64,000 nt of DNA. Source: Rhizobium sp. LC145. GTDB taxonomy: Bacteria > Pseudomonadota > Alphaproteobacteria > Rhizobiales > Rhizobiaceae. Below are positions 9,026-18,805 of the stretch, piece by piece. The DNA lies in the NCBI RefSeq assembly GCF_001005825.1, contig NZ_LBHV01000001.1, positions 868,001-932,000 on the forward strand, given 5' to 3'. The stretch's first letter is position 1, and the number at the start of each line of letters is the position of its first letter. The notes under the pieces were generated by a model. It had not been told where the DNA came from. It worked only from the letters and a program-made list of their open reading frames with translations, and searched no databases. The position numbers and the translations under genes are program-made.

Positions 9026-9274
9026 ATGGCTGACGTATCCTCCTCCCCGGCACGCCGCCCGTTCCACCGCCGTCGCAAGACCTGCCCGTTCTCGGGCGCG
9101 AACGCACCGCGGATCGACTACAAGGACGTACGCCTCCTGCAGCGCTACATTTCCGAGCGCGGCAAGATCGTCCCGTCCCGCATCACGGCCGTTTCTCAGA
9201 AGAAGCAGCGCGAACTCGCCAAGGCGATCAAGCGCGCCCGCTTCCTCGGCCTGCTGCCCTACGTCGTAGCATAA
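9026..9274 (+). CDS. rpsR: 30S ribosomal protein S18
   Basis: 82-residue basic protein, partner of S6 on the 30S platform. The core [19 protein letters not shown] and the [11 protein letters not shown] end are standard S18. It lies 23 bp after rpsF with an AGAAGGAGA ribosome site, so it is co-transcribed and made in equal amounts with S6. Confidence 0.98.
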   Translation: MADVSSSPARRPFHRRRKTCPFSGANAPRIDYKDVRLLQRYISERGKIVPSRITAVSQKKQRELAKAIKRARFLGLLPYVVA

Positions 9275-9432
9275 GTTGAATTTAGACCCGCTGATGAAGA
9301 GTCAGCGGGTCTAATCCCTTCCGCGATGGGCGCGGATCGGAAATTCTTAAATCCCATGTTGGGGATGAAGTGCCTGAGAGATTGATTCAGGTGTGATCCC
9401 CTAACTGCTTGAAACGGCAGGACAGCGAGACC

Positions 9433-10401
9433 GTGACGAACAAGTATCAGACAGTGCTGCCGACCGGCATCCTCGCCGGTATTGCCGCCACCCTGCTCGT
9501 GCTGGGTGCGAGCGCGCAGCCGTCCTTTGCCGCCCTGCTCTACGCCGCCTCGGCGCTGCCCATCCTCGTTGCAGGCCTCGGCTGGGGCAACCGCGCCGCA
9601 ATCATCGGCATTCTGACCGCCGCCGCGCTCGGCGCGATCCTGATCGCGCCGCTCTTTGCGCTGACCATGGCGATCTTCACGCTGATCCCCGCCGGCTGGC
9701 TTTCGCATCTCGCCAATCTCGCCCGCCCGGCCTCCGAACTCGGCGGCCCCGAGAACCTGGTAGCCTGGTATCCCATCTCGGACATCCTCCTGCATCTCTG
9801 CGGCCTCGTTACCGTCGCCGTCATCGCGCTCGGCGTCGTCATCGGCTACGGCCCGGAACTGACGAACCAGCTCGTGGATGCCATGTCGGCCGCGGTGCAG
9901 GAGCCGGGATTTACGCCGGACGCCGCCGGGCTTGCCCAGACAAAGGCGCTGATGGTGCTGATGCTGCCGATGATCCAGGGCGGGCTCTGGGTCATCCTGC
10001 TCTTCGCGGCCTTCTATTTCGCGACACGGATCACCACCGGCATGGGCCGGTCGCTCAGGCCGCGCGAGGAAATGCCGTCCGCGCTGCGCATGAACCGCTA
10101 CGCGATCTTCATCTTCCTGGCCGGCATCCTCGCCACCTTTGCCGGGGGCGTCCCGGCTATGATCGGCGCGACGATCTGCGGTACGTTCGGCGCCGGCTTC
10201 CTGATGGCCGGTTTCGCCTCGCTGCATTTCCGCAGCAAGGGCAAGGACTGGCGGCTGCCCGTGCTGGTGCTGGCCTATCTCTCGTCCATGCTGCTCTTCC
10301 CGGCCTTCGCAATCCTCGTGCTCGGACTTGTCGACACGCGGCGCACCATTGCGCTGACGCCGGCAAATCCCGCATCCGATACATCCGAAAACAAGAACTG
10401 A
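9433..10401 (+). CDS. DUF2232 membrane protein of the rpsR-rplI operon
   Basis: Integral membrane protein of about 322 residues and about 8 hydrophobic segments, function unknown. A DUF2232 gene between rpsR and rplI is a recurrent rhizobial arrangement. The start is uncertain: a TTG at 9409 or the GTG at 9433. I prefer the GTG (MTNKYQTVLPTG) because it begins just before the first helix and has a CAGGA ahead of it. The 158-bp gap from rpsR may carry an internal promoter or a processing site. The C-terminus is short, polar and cytoplasmic-looking (SDTSENKN). Confidence 0.8.
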   Translation: MTNKYQTVLPTGILAGIAATLLVLGASAQPSFAALLYAASALPILVAGLGWGNRAAIIGILTAAALGAILIAPLFALTMAIFTLIPAGWLSHLANLARPASELGGPENLVAWYPISDILLHLCGLVTVAVIALGVVIGYGPELTNQLVDAMSAAVQEPGFTPDAAGLAQTKALMVLMLPMIQGGLWVILLFAAFYFATRITTGMGRSLRPREEMPSALRMNRYAIFIFLAGILATFAGGVPAMIGATICGTFGAGFLMAGFASLHFRSKGKDWRLPVLVLAYLSSMLLFPAFAILVLGLVDTRRTIALTPANPASDTSENKN

Positions 10402-10423
10402 AGCACACTGAAAGGAAACCAAC

Positions 10424-10999
10424 ATGCAAGTCATTCTGCTTGAACGCATCGCCAAGCTCGGCCAGATGGGCGAGACGGTAAAGGTCCGCGACGGCTACGC
10501 CCGCAACTTCCTGCTGCCGCAGGGCAAGGCGCTGCGCTCCAACGAAGCCAACAAGAAGCGCTTCGAAAACGAGCGCGCCACGCTCGAAGCCCGCAACCTC
10601 GAGCGCAAGGGCGAAGCCCAGAAGGTCGCAGACGCGCTTTCCGGCAAGTCCTTCGTCGTCGTCCGCTCGGCCGGCGAAACCGGTCAGCTCTACGGCTCCG
10701 TCGCTGCCCGCGACATCATCGAGACGCTGGCTGCGGAAGGCTTCAACATCGGCCGCAACCAGGTTGACCTGAACACTCCGATCAAGGCGATCGGCCTGCA
10801 CCAGGTTACCCTGCACCTGCATTCCGAAGTCGAAATCGAGATCGCACTCAACGTCGCCCGTTCGGCCGAAGAAGCCGAGCGTCAGGCCAAGGGCGAAAGC
10901 CTCACCTCCGCCGACGCGATCTATGGCGTGGACGAAGACGCCCTGCGTGCGGAAGATTTCTTCGATCCGGAAGCCGATAACGAAGCGGAAGAAGAATAA
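10424..10999 (+). CDS. rplI: 50S ribosomal protein L9
   Basis: Large-subunit protein that binds domain V of 23S rRNA and helps keep the reading frame. 191 residues. The N-terminal domain [16 protein letters not shown] with the Gly-rich rRNA-binding loop ([16 protein letters not shown]) is intact. A long helix and C-terminal domain follow, then an acidic tail ([12 protein letters not shown]) absent from E. coli L9 but usual in rhizobia. It is the last gene of the operon; a strong terminator follows 25 bp after the stop. Confidence 0.98.
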   Translation: MQVILLERIAKLGQMGETVKVRDGYARNFLLPQGKALRSNEANKKRFENERATLEARNLERKGEAQKVADALSGKSFVVVRSAGETGQLYGSVAARDIIETLAAEGFNIGRNQVDLNTPIKAIGLHQVTLHLHSEVEIEIALNVARSAEEAERQAKGESLTSADAIYGVDEDALRAEDFFDPEADNEAEEE

Positions 11000-11024
11000 T
11001 CGAACTTTCCCGTTCGGGATATCA

Positions 11025-11054
11025 GCCCCCGGCTTCGCGCCGGGGGCTTTTTTT
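11025..11054 (+). terminator. Rho-independent terminator of the rpsF-rplI operon
   Basis: 9-bp perfect GC stem GCCCCCGGC / GCCGGGGGC with a 5-nt loop, followed directly by seven T residues. It is one of the clearest intrinsic terminators in the window. Confidence 0.95.
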
Positions 11055-11188
11055 ATGCTTCGCAACGACCACCGCCGGCCGCCTCCCATTAACAATGATG
11101 GCGAAACCTGTACGGAACTGCGGCAGACAGTTGACAGACGAGCCCTCCTCTTCTCATGTTGCGCAGAACAGAAGAAAGGGAGCACCCC

Positions 11189-12172
11189 ATGAGCATCAGA
11201 CAGAAAATCCTGGCGATCGGCGCCGTGGTCGGCATCGTGGCCGCAGGCGCAAGCTTCGCGATCGCCCAAACGCCGGCCTTTTTCCGCATCGGCACCGGCG
11301 GGACGGCCGGCACCTACTACCCGATCGGCGGCCTGATCGCGAACGCGATCTCCGGAGCCGGAGACAAGGGAGTTCAGGGCCTCGTCGCCACCGCAGTTGC
11401 CTCCAACGGCTCGGTCGCCAATATCAATGCGATCCAGAGCGGCGCCATGGAATCCGGCTTCACGCAATCGGATGTCGCCTACTGGGCCCATAGCGGCACC
11501 GGCCTCTACGAAGGCAAGGGCAAGGTCGAGGATCTGCGCCTTATCGGAACGCTCTATCCCGAGACCATCCATCTCGTCGCAGCCAAGAACTCCGGCATCA
11601 AGTCCGTCGCCGATCTCAAGGGCAAGCGGGTTTCCATCGACGAGCCGGGCTCCGGCACCATCGTGGATGCGCGAATCGTTCTCGCAGCCTACGGGTTGAG
11701 CGAGGACGACATCCGGGCCGAACATCTGAAGCCGGGCCCCGCGGGCGAACTGCTGCGCGACGGCGGGCTCGACGCCTATTTCTTCGTCGGCGGATATCCG
11801 ACTGGCGCGATCTCGGAATTGGCGACCTCGGCCGGCATCACCCTTGTTCCGATTTCCGGTCCCGAGGCGGACAAGCTGCTTTCGGAGTACAGCTTCTTCT
11901 CCAAGGACACCGTGCCGGAAGGCGCGTATCAGGGCGTCGGCGCAACGCCGACCATCGCGGTCGCGGCCCAGTGGGTCACCAGCGCCAAGCAGCCTGAGGA
12001 ACTCGTCTACAACATCACCAAGGTGATGTGGAACGACGCTACGCGCGCGGCACTCGATGCCGGCCATGCCAAGGGCAAGCTGATCACCCTGCAGAACGCC
12101 GTCACCAGCCTCGGCATTCCGCTGCATCCGGGCGCAGAGCGCTTCTACAAGGAAGCCGGCGTCCTGAAGTAA
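11189..12172 (+). CDS. TAXI-family TRAP transporter solute-binding protein
   Basis: Periplasmic binding subunit of a TRAP transporter, 327 residues. The ATG at 11189 has a GAAAGGGA site upstream. An N-terminal signal peptide (residues 1 to about 26, ending SFAIAQ) precedes the mature protein. The TAXI signature GTGGTAGTYYPIGG comes directly after the export signal, and a second block (DLKGKRVSIDEPGSGT) matches the family. The fused permease gene begins 84 bp downstream. TAXI-TRAP systems import organic acids or amino acids such as glutamate; the ligand here cannot be told. Confidence 0.93.
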   Translation: MSIRQKILAIGAVVGIVAAGASFAIAQTPAFFRIGTGGTAGTYYPIGGLIANAISGAGDKGVQGLVATAVASNGSVANINAIQSGAMESGFTQSDVAYWAHSGTGLYEGKGKVEDLRLIGTLYPETIHLVAAKNSGIKSVADLKGKRVSIDEPGSGTIVDARIVLAAYGLSEDDIRAEHLKPGPAGELLRDGGLDAYFFVGGYPTGAISELATSAGITLVPISGPEADKLLSEYSFFSKDTVPEGAYQGVGATPTIAVAAQWVTSAKQPEELVYNITKVMWNDATRAALDAGHAKGKLITLQNAVTSLGIPLHPGAERFYKEAGVLK

Positions 12173-12256
12173 GGAAAATACCTTCTTTCGAAAGCGGCGG
12201 CCCGCAACAGGCAGGCCGCCGTTTTCCGTCTGGAACGAAAATTCGAGGATACCGAC

Positions 12257-14308
12257 ATGGCGGCAGACAACGAGGGCAAGATCGCCCCAATGGAACTGGA
12301 CGAGGCGAAGGCGCGCGAACTCGAGGAGAAATTCGATTCGGAGATCCGCTTCCGGCCGCTTTCGCCGATGACGGCACGCCTTGTGGGAACGGCGCTCGTC
12401 GCGCTTTCCATCTTCCACTACTACACGGCCGGATTCGGCCTGCTTTCGGAAGTCGTTCACCGCGGCATCCATCTGTCCTTCGTCCTCGGACTGATCTTTC
12501 TCGTGTTCCCGTTCACCCGCCGGGGTTACGACCAGCCGGCGGAATCGAGCCTTTACCGTCCGCTCGGCATTTCGCTGATCGACTGGGCGCTGGCGATCGG
12601 CGCCGTTGTGGCTGTGCTGCACGTTCCGCTCATCCCGCTGGATGACCTTGCCTTCCGCGTCGGCAATCCGACGACGACCGATGTCGTCCTGGGCGCCACG
12701 CTCATTCTCGTCCTATTGGAAGCGACGCGCCGCTCGGTCGGCTGGCCACTGCCGATCATTGCTGTCCTCTTCATGGCCTATTCCATATGGGGACCTTCGA
12801 TGCCGGGCATTCTGGTGCATCCGGGCGCGACCTTCTCGCAGCTCGTGAACCACCTTTACCTGACGTCACAGGGCATCTACGGCATCGCGCTCGGCGTGGT
12901 GGCGACCTACGTCTTCCATTTCGTGCTGTTCGGCGTCTTCGCTACCCGCATCGGGCTCGGGCAACTGTTCCTCGATTGCGCCGCCTGGGTGGCGGGCCGC
13001 TATGCCGGCGGCCCGGCGAAGGTCTCGATCTTCGGCTCGGCGCTGTTCGGCATGATCTCCGGCTCCTCGGTCGCCAACACGGTGACCGTCGGTTCGCTGA
13101 CGATCCCGGCGATGATCCGGCTCGGCTACAAACGGACCTTTGCGGCGGCCGTCGAATCCGCTTCCTCGACCGGCGGACAGATCACGCCGCCGATCATGGG
13201 CGCGGCAGCCTTCCTGATGATCGAGTTTCTGGACCTGCCCTATACGACGATCATTCTCGCCGCCATCGTGCCGGCCTTCATGCACTTCTTCGGCGTGCTC
13301 GTTCAGGTGCATTTCGAAGCCAAGCGGAATGGGTTGCGCGGCATGACGGCCGACGAGATGCCGGACCTCAAGGAAGCCTTCAAGCGCGACTGGCCGGCCG
13401 TCATTCCGCTCATCGTGCTGATCGCCGTCCTGCTTTCCGGCTACACGCCCTATCTCGCGGCCTTCTGGGGCATCACGCTCTGCATCGCGGTCGGCCTTCT
13501 CAACCCACGCCGCCGGATGTCTTTCCTGGAGGTTTTCGAGGGTCTTCGCGACGGCGCGAAATACGCGCTCGCCGTCGGCGCGGCCGCGGCCACAGTCGGC
13601 ATCATCGTAGGCGTGGTCACGCTGACCGGCGTCGGTTTCAAGATTTCCTATATCGTGACCTCGACGGCCGCGCAGATGGCTACTTTCTTCGGTACGATCC
13701 TGCCGGCCGCCTGGTTCGGGCCGCAGACGCTCACCCTGCTCTTCACGCTCATCATGACGGGCGTGGTCTGCATCCTGATGGGCTGCGGGATACCGACAAC
13801 GGCCAATTACATCATCATGGCGACGATCGCGGCACCGGCGCTCGGGCTGCTCGGCGTCGAGCCGATCGTGGCGCATTTCTTCGTGTTCTACTACGGGGTG
13901 CTGGCCGACATTACCCCGCCCGTGGCGCTCGCGGCCTATGCGGCGGCGGGCATGGCGGGCGCCGATCCGTTCAAGACCGGCAATACCGCCTTCCGGCTGG
14001 GGCTCGGCAAGGTGCTGGTGCCGTTCGTGTTCGTCTTCTCCCCTTCCCTGTTGCTTGTCACCGCCGACTTCAACTGGGGCGACTTCCTGACCGCCTTCAT
14101 CGGCTGCGCGCTCGGGATCACCTTCCTCGGTGCTGCGCTCTCCGGCTTCATGCTGGTGCGGACCGTGGCCTGGGAAAGATTGCTGCTGACGGTCTCGGCC
14201 ATCCTCCTGGTGGTGCCGGAACTGATTTCTTCGCTCATCGGCCTGGCGCTCGTCGTGCCGGTACTGCTGCGGCAGTTCGCGGGCCACCGGGCCGCGCCCG
14301 CCTTGTAG
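12257..14308 (+). CDS. TRAP transporter fused permease (DctQ-DctM type)
   Basis: 683-residue inner-membrane protein with the small (4-helix) and large (12-helix) TRAP subunits fused, the usual partner of TAXI binding proteins. The long M domain starts around residue 170 and carries conserved Gly-rich blocks such as SIFGSALFGMISGSSVANT and GGQITPPIMGAAAF. Transport is driven by an ion gradient rather than ATP. It has a GAGGA site before the ATG and forms a two-gene operon with the binding protein. The first 30 residues are charged and cytoplasmic. Confidence 0.94.
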   Translation: MAADNEGKIAPMELDEAKARELEEKFDSEIRFRPLSPMTARLVGTALVALSIFHYYTAGFGLLSEVVHRGIHLSFVLGLIFLVFPFTRRGYDQPAESSLYRPLGISLIDWALAIGAVVAVLHVPLIPLDDLAFRVGNPTTTDVVLGATLILVLLEATRRSVGWPLPIIAVLFMAYSIWGPSMPGILVHPGATFSQLVNHLYLTSQGIYGIALGVVATYVFHFVLFGVFATRIGLGQLFLDCAAWVAGRYAGGPAKVSIFGSALFGMISGSSVANTVTVGSLTIPAMIRLGYKRTFAAAVESASSTGGQITPPIMGAAAFLMIEFLDLPYTTIILAAIVPAFMHFFGVLVQVHFEAKRNGLRGMTADEMPDLKEAFKRDWPAVIPLIVLIAVLLSGYTPYLAAFWGITLCIAVGLLNPRRRMSFLEVFEGLRDGAKYALAVGAAAATVGIIVGVVTLTGVGFKISYIVTSTAAQMATFFGTILPAAWFGPQTLTLLFTLIMTGVVCILMGCGIPTTANYIIMATIAAPALGLLGVEPIVAHFFVFYYGVLADITPPVALAAYAAAGMAGADPFKTGNTAFRLGLGKVLVPFVFVFSPSLLLVTADFNWGDFLTAFIGCALGITFLGAALSGFMLVRTVAWERLLLTVSAILLVVPELISSLIGLALVVPVLLRQFAGHRAAPAL

Positions 14309-14508
14309 CGAATCTCGCAAGGGCTTATGCTCGGCGACCGTGGCGGACGCGCAGTTTTGCCACGGTCAAATCATCTCGTTCCATTGAGTGCGTTTTATCC
14401 ACAAGCTCGTTTGTGACTGTGGAGATCGTCGGATTCCGGAGATTCTCCCAAGAGCGGCCGTTCATCCGCGGCAAACTGCTGTAGGATTGCGCTGATTCAC
14501 AGATACCG

Positions 14509-16020
14509 ATGGATGACATGCAGGACCTAGCACGCAAGCTGACGGCACTCAGCAACAAGGACGCGGAACCGCATTATCGCGAGGCTCCGAACAATATCGA
14601 GGCCGAACAGGCCCTTCTCGGGGCGATCCTGGTCAACAACGATGCCTATTATCGCGTTTCGGACTTCCTGAAGCCCCCCCATCTCTACGAGCCGCTTCAC
14701 CGCAAGATCTTCGAAGTCGCGGGCGATATCATCCGCATGGGCAAGACGGCCAACCCGGTTACCATCAAGACCTTCCTGCCGGCCGACGACAAGGTCGGCG
14801 ACCTGACGGTGGCGCAATATCTCGCGCGCCTCGCGGCCGAGGCGGTCTCGATCATCAATGCGGAGGACTACGGCCGGGCGATCTACGACCTGGCGCTGCG
14901 CCGCGCGCTGATCACCATCGGCGAGGACATGGTCAATATCGCCTATGACGCGCCGCTCGACATGCCCCCCCAGTCACAGATCGAAGACACCGAGCGGCGG
15001 CTCTTCGAACTGGCTGAAACCGGCAGATATGACGGCGGCTTCCAGTCGTTCAACGACGCGGTCGCACAGGCGATCGACATGGCGGGTGCCGCCTTCGAAC
15101 GCGACGGCTCGCTCTCGGGCATTTCCACCGGCATCCATTCGCTGGACGCCCGGATGGGCGGCCTGCAGCGCTCCGACCTTATCGTGCTTGCCGGACGTCC
15201 CGGCATGGGCAAGACCTCGCTCGCCACGAACATCGCCTATAACATCGCAGCGTCCTATGAGCCCGAGGTTCAGCCGGACGGCTCGTTCAAGGCCAGGAAT
15301 GGCGGCGTCGTCGGGTTCTACTCGCTCGAAATGTCGTCCGAACAGCTCGCCACCCGTATCATCTCCGAGCAGACCGAAGTGTCGTCATCGAAGATCCGCC
15401 GCGGCGATATCACCGAGGCCGATTTCGAAAAGCTCGTCGCATGCTCGCAGATGATGCAGAAGGTGCCGCTGTTCATCGACCAGACCGGCGGCATCTCGAT
15501 CGCCCAATTGTCCGCCCGCGCCCGCCGGCTGAAGCGCCAGCGCGGCCTCGATTGCCTGGTGGTCGACTATATTCAGCTCATGACCGGCTCGGGAAAATCC
15601 GGGGAGAACCGCGTCCAGGAAATCACCCAGATCACCACTGGCCTGAAGGCGCTCGGCAAGGAGCTGAACGTGCCGATCATCGCGCTGTCGCAGCTCTCGC
15701 GTCAGGTGGAAAGCCGCGAAGACAAGCGCCCTCAGCTCTCCGACCTTCGTGAATCCGGCTCGATCGAGCAGGACGCGGACGTGGTGCTCTTCGTGTTCCG
15801 CGAAGAATATTACGTGAAGAACATGGAGCCCCGCGACATTTCCGATCCGAAATATCCGGAATGGGAAGCGCATATGGACAAGGTCAAGGGAACCGCAGAC
15901 GTCATCATCGCCAAGCAGCGCCATGGACCGACCGGTACGGTGAAGCTCGCCTTCCAGTCGGAATACACCCGCTTTGCCGATCTCGCCGATCCCTCCTTCT
16001 CGCAATACGAAGAGCATTGA
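14509..16020 (+). CDS. dnaB: Replicative DNA helicase
   Basis: Hexameric 5'-3' helicase that opens the replication fork and binds primase. 503 residues: N-terminal primase-interaction domain (about 25-130), linker, then a RecA-like ATPase domain with Walker A GRPGMGKT (229-236) and Walker B CLVVDYIQLM. DLRESGSIEQDADVV is the typical DnaB motif. The start at 14509 has only a weak ribosome site; an in-frame ATG at 14518 is possible. A terminator follows at once. Upstream 14309-14508 (200 bp) holds no gene. Confidence 0.98.
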   Translation: MDDMQDLARKLTALSNKDAEPHYREAPNNIEAEQALLGAILVNNDAYYRVSDFLKPPHLYEPLHRKIFEVAGDIIRMGKTANPVTIKTFLPADDKVGDLTVAQYLARLAAEAVSIINAEDYGRAIYDLALRRALITIGEDMVNIAYDAPLDMPPQSQIEDTERRLFELAETGRYDGGFQSFNDAVAQAIDMAGAAFERDGSLSGISTGIHSLDARMGGLQRSDLIVLAGRPGMGKTSLATNIAYNIAASYEPEVQPDGSFKARNGGVVGFYSLEMSSEQLATRIISEQTEVSSSKIRRGDITEADFEKLVACSQMMQKVPLFIDQTGGISIAQLSARARRLKRQRGLDCLVVDYIQLMTGSGKSGENRVQEITQITTGLKALGKELNVPIIALSQLSRQVESREDKRPQLSDLRESGSIEQDADVVLFVFREEYYVKNMEPRDISDPKYPEWEAHMDKVKGTADVIIAKQRHGPTGTVKLAFQSEYTRFADLADPSFSQYEEH

Positions 16021-16023
16021 GCG

Positions 16024-16044
16024 AAGGGGCGTACGCGCCCTTTT
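16024..16044 (+). terminator. Terminator after dnaB
   Basis: GGGCG / CGCCC stem with a TACG tetraloop, flanked by AAG and TTTT, 3 bp after the dnaB stop. It ends just before the convergent amidohydrolase gene. Confidence 0.7.
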
Positions 16045-16047
16045 CCT

Positions 16048-17274
16048 TCAGTGACCTGCGGGCGCCGCGCGATAGGCTTCCCGTCCGGAGATCCAGGTGC
16101 GCCGCACCGCCGGTGCGGCGTCTTCCGGCCACTCGATCAACACGAGATCGGCCCGCTTGCCGACTTCGACGACACCGCGGTCATCGAGCCCGGAAGCGCG
16201 TGCCGGATTGCCCGATACGAGAGGCCACAACATGTGGAGCGGACCGACGCCATCGGCCTTGAGCCTCGCCACGCCAAGCAACATCGCCGGATAATAATAA
16301 TCCGAAGCGAGAATGTCGCAGAGCCCCTCGCGGATCATGTCGGCTGCGCCAATCGAAGCCAGGTGGCTGCCGCCGCGCGTCGCGTTGGGCGCGCCGAGGA
16401 CGATGAAATCGCCGGCGTCGCGGGCAGCCCTCGCCACTCTTCTATTCACCGGAAACTCGCTGATCCGGGCGCCGCGCGCGCGGAAGAAATCGCGCGTTTC
16501 GATCTGACTGTCGTCGTGCGAGAGCATCGGTGCGCCGGCTGCCCGGCCCAAAGCCGCCACCTCTTCGATCGCCCCGAGCACCTGCGGCCGACGCTCCCAT
16601 ATGCCGCGAACGAGCGAGACCATGTCCGATACGGGGATTTTTGCCCGCTTGGCGCGTTCCTCCATCTTCGCGGCGAAAGCGGGTGCCTCCGGATCGACCA
16701 TCGGGAAGGCCGGATCCAGATCGAAGGGCCGCTCCTGCAACGGCACCGAAGGATGCAGCATGGCCATGGACGTATGATCGTTGAACGCGACCGAGGGCAG
16801 GTGCGGACCGGAAAGCGCATCACGGATCAGTTCCACGGCTTCGAAGCAGAAGGTCTCCCAGCGCAGTTGCACGCGATTGTCCACCGTCAGCCGCGGGGCG
16901 AGCGCATCGAGGGCAGAGACGACGGCGCGGCCGCTTTCCACCGATCTGAGCCCCGGTTCCCAACTCAGCGTCAGGGCATGATAGGCAGTCGCGATGCCGT
17001 TGGCCGCAAGCTGGCGGTCCGTATCGAGCAGGGCTGCGGCGACAGGGAGCATGGTGCCGGGCCGCGGCATGAGCTGCCGCTCGAAGGCGTCGCCATGGAT
17101 ATCCACGAAAGCCGGTGCGAGAACATGGCCACGGCCATCGATGACTTTCGCTCCGTCGCGGGAACCGTTGATCGATGTGATCCGGCCATCTTCTATCCGC
17201 ACGGATGCCTGCGCCAGACGGTCGCTGAAAACCACCGTCGCACCTTCAATGACAATTGCCGGATTGTTCCGCAT
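16048..17274 (-). CDS. PhnM-like amidohydrolase (ribose-methylphosphonate triphosphate diphosphatase family)
   Basis: Amidohydrolase-superfamily metalloenzyme of about 408 residues. PhnM removes pyrophosphate from alpha-D-ribose 1-methylphosphonate 5-triphosphate in C-P lyase degradation of phosphonates. Family marks: DIHGDAFERQLMPRPG (metal-binding His), LSHDDSQ, GAPNATRGGSH and a DILASDYYYP stretch with a metal-ligand Asp. No other phn gene is nearby; its neighbours are dnaB (convergent) and alr. It could therefore be a lone paralogue with another substrate. The start is uncertain: ATGs at 17274, 17277 and 17286 or a GTG at 17301. Confidence 0.8.
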   Translation of the reverse strand: MRNNPAIVIEGATVVFSDRLAQASVRIEDGRITSINGSRDGAKVIDGRGHVLAPAFVDIHGDAFERQLMPRPGTMLPVAAALLDTDRQLAANGIATAYHALTLSWEPGLRSVESGRAVVSALDALAPRLTVDNRVQLRWETFCFEAVELIRDALSGPHLPSVAFNDHTSMAMLHPSVPLQERPFDLDPAFPMVDPEAPAFAAKMEERAKRAKIPVSDMVSLVRGIWERRPQVLGAIEEVAALGRAAGAPMLSHDDSQIETRDFFRARGARISEFPVNRRVARAARDAGDFIVLGAPNATRGGSHLASIGAADMIREGLCDILASDYYYPAMLLGVARLKADGVGPLHMLWPLVSGNPARASGLDDRGVVEVGKRADLVLIEWPEDAAPAVRRTWISGREAYRAAPAGH

Positions 17275-17541
17275 CATCCCACCCATAAAAAGAAGAGGCA
17301 CAGCAGCCGTATTACCACCATCGCGCGCAATCCGCCGCTTCTATCTAGCCGATGTGACAGATTTGAGAAACCTTCTGTGCATCGGCACGGAAGAGGCAGC
17401 GGACCATTAGCGCAAGACAGCCTCAACCGGCGCATCATGGTAAAAGATTGTGCAGTGCGATCGAATTTTGCCGGAATGTCTTTTTCCCGCCTCCGAAACC
17501 GGTAGGATCGCCGGAACATTCCTCATGCGCGACGAGCAGAA

Positions 17542-18702
17542 ATGACCGACTTCGATAGCGACCTCTCCTCCTCCGCCGATTTCGACTGCGCACCCGTGCG
17601 CCTGACGGTCGATCTCGGAGCCCTTGCCGACAACTGGCGGGAAATGGCGTACAGGTCCGGCAAGGCGCGCGCCGCGGCGGTGGTCAAGGCCGACGCCTAC
17701 GGCCTCGGGATCGAGGACTGCGGCACGGCGCTTTACGAGGCCGGAGCGCGGGACTTCTTCGTGGCCGTGCCGCAGGAGGGCGCGACGTTGCGGGCCTATG
17801 TCCCTGATGCCCGCATCTATGTGCTTTCCGGCATCTGGCCGGGACAGGAGCGAATGTTCTTCGAAGATGATCTCGTGCCGGTTCTGGCTTCGGAGGAGCA
17901 GCTCGCCTTCTGGATGTCGGCAATATCGGAACGGGGCGACCACCCCTGCGCGCTGCAGGTGGATACCGGCTTCAACCGGCTCGGCCTGTCCTTCCAGGAT
18001 GCGCTGGCGCTGGCCGGGGACGTTTCGCGGCCGGCGAGCTTCTCGCCCGTCCTCGTACTCTCCCATCTCCATAGCGGTGACACGCCCTCCTCGCCCCTCA
18101 ACCGCAAGCAACTCGAATCCTTCCGGCAGGTTGCGGATGCTTTCGAAGGAATCGAATCAAGCCTCTCGGCCTCTGCCGGAATTTTTCTGGGGCCGGACTA
18201 TCATTTCGATCTCACGCGGCCGGGCATCGCGCTTTATGGCGGCGAAGCCGTGAACGGCATGAAGCCATTGAAGCCCGTGGCGAAGGCAGAGGCGCGAATC
18301 GTGCAGATTCGTGAAGCAGAAACCGGCAGTACCGTCAGCTATGGCGCCACCCACCAGCTTTCCCGGCAGAGCCGGCTGGCGGTGGTTTCGGCCGGCTATG
18401 CGGACGGTTACCTGCGCTCGCTTTCCGGCGCTGGAGTGCCGATCCGGGCGGGCGGCACGCAAGGCGCCTTCGGCTTCATCGCCGGTCATCGCGTCCCCGC
18501 GATCGGCCGCATCACCATGGACCTGACGATCTTCGACATCACCGACGTCCCGGCAGCCGAAATCCGCATCGGCGACTATATCGAGCTCTTCGGCCCCGGC
18601 ATGCCGCTCGACGAGGTCGCCCGCGCCGCCGGCACGATCGGCTACGAAATGCTCACCGGCCTCGGGTTGCGGCACGAGCGGCGATATATCTATCCGGAAT
18701 AA
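17542..18702 (+). CDS. alr: Alanine racemase
   Basis: PLP enzyme that makes D-alanine for peptidoglycan. 386 residues. The PLP lysine is Lys49 in VVKADAYGLG, the classic alanine racemase signature. The catalytic tyrosine from the other subunit lies in VVSAGYADGYLRS in the C-terminal domain. The fold reads as TIM barrel (1 to about 250) plus beta domain. Upstream 17302-17541 holds no gene and separates it from the divergent PhnM-like gene. radA follows 103 bp later in the same direction. Confidence 0.96.
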   Translation: MTDFDSDLSSSADFDCAPVRLTVDLGALADNWREMAYRSGKARAAAVVKADAYGLGIEDCGTALYEAGARDFFVAVPQEGATLRAYVPDARIYVLSGIWPGQERMFFEDDLVPVLASEEQLAFWMSAISERGDHPCALQVDTGFNRLGLSFQDALALAGDVSRPASFSPVLVLSHLHSGDTPSSPLNRKQLESFRQVADAFEGIESSLSASAGIFLGPDYHFDLTRPGIALYGGEAVNGMKPLKPVAKAEARIVQIREAETGSTVSYGATHQLSRQSRLAVVSAGYADGYLRSLSGAGVPIRAGGTQGAFGFIAGHRVPAIGRITMDLTIFDITDVPAAEIRIGDYIELFGPGMPLDEVARAAGTIGYEMLTGLGLRHERRYIYPE

Positions 18703-18743
18703 GCTCTTGGCCACCTTGCCAGCGACAGCATTTCGAGATTAAA

Positions 18744-18768
18744 AGAGCAAAAGTTCCGCTTTTGTTCT
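18744..18768 (+). terminator. Hairpin between alr and radA
   Basis: AGAGCAAAAG pairs with CTTTTGTTCT (one G-T wobble) around TTCCG. It is preceded by an A-rich run and lacks a long T-tract, so it is a weak terminator at best. Confidence 0.4.
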
Positions 18769-18805
18769 CGGCGGACTTTGAGTATCAAAGGCGGCGGCTG
18801 ATCCC

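Noticed and set aside
10157..12622. 821-codon minus-strand open frame over rplI and the TAXI gene
   Set aside because: No family signal; it runs through a strong terminator and two well-supported genes on the other strand.
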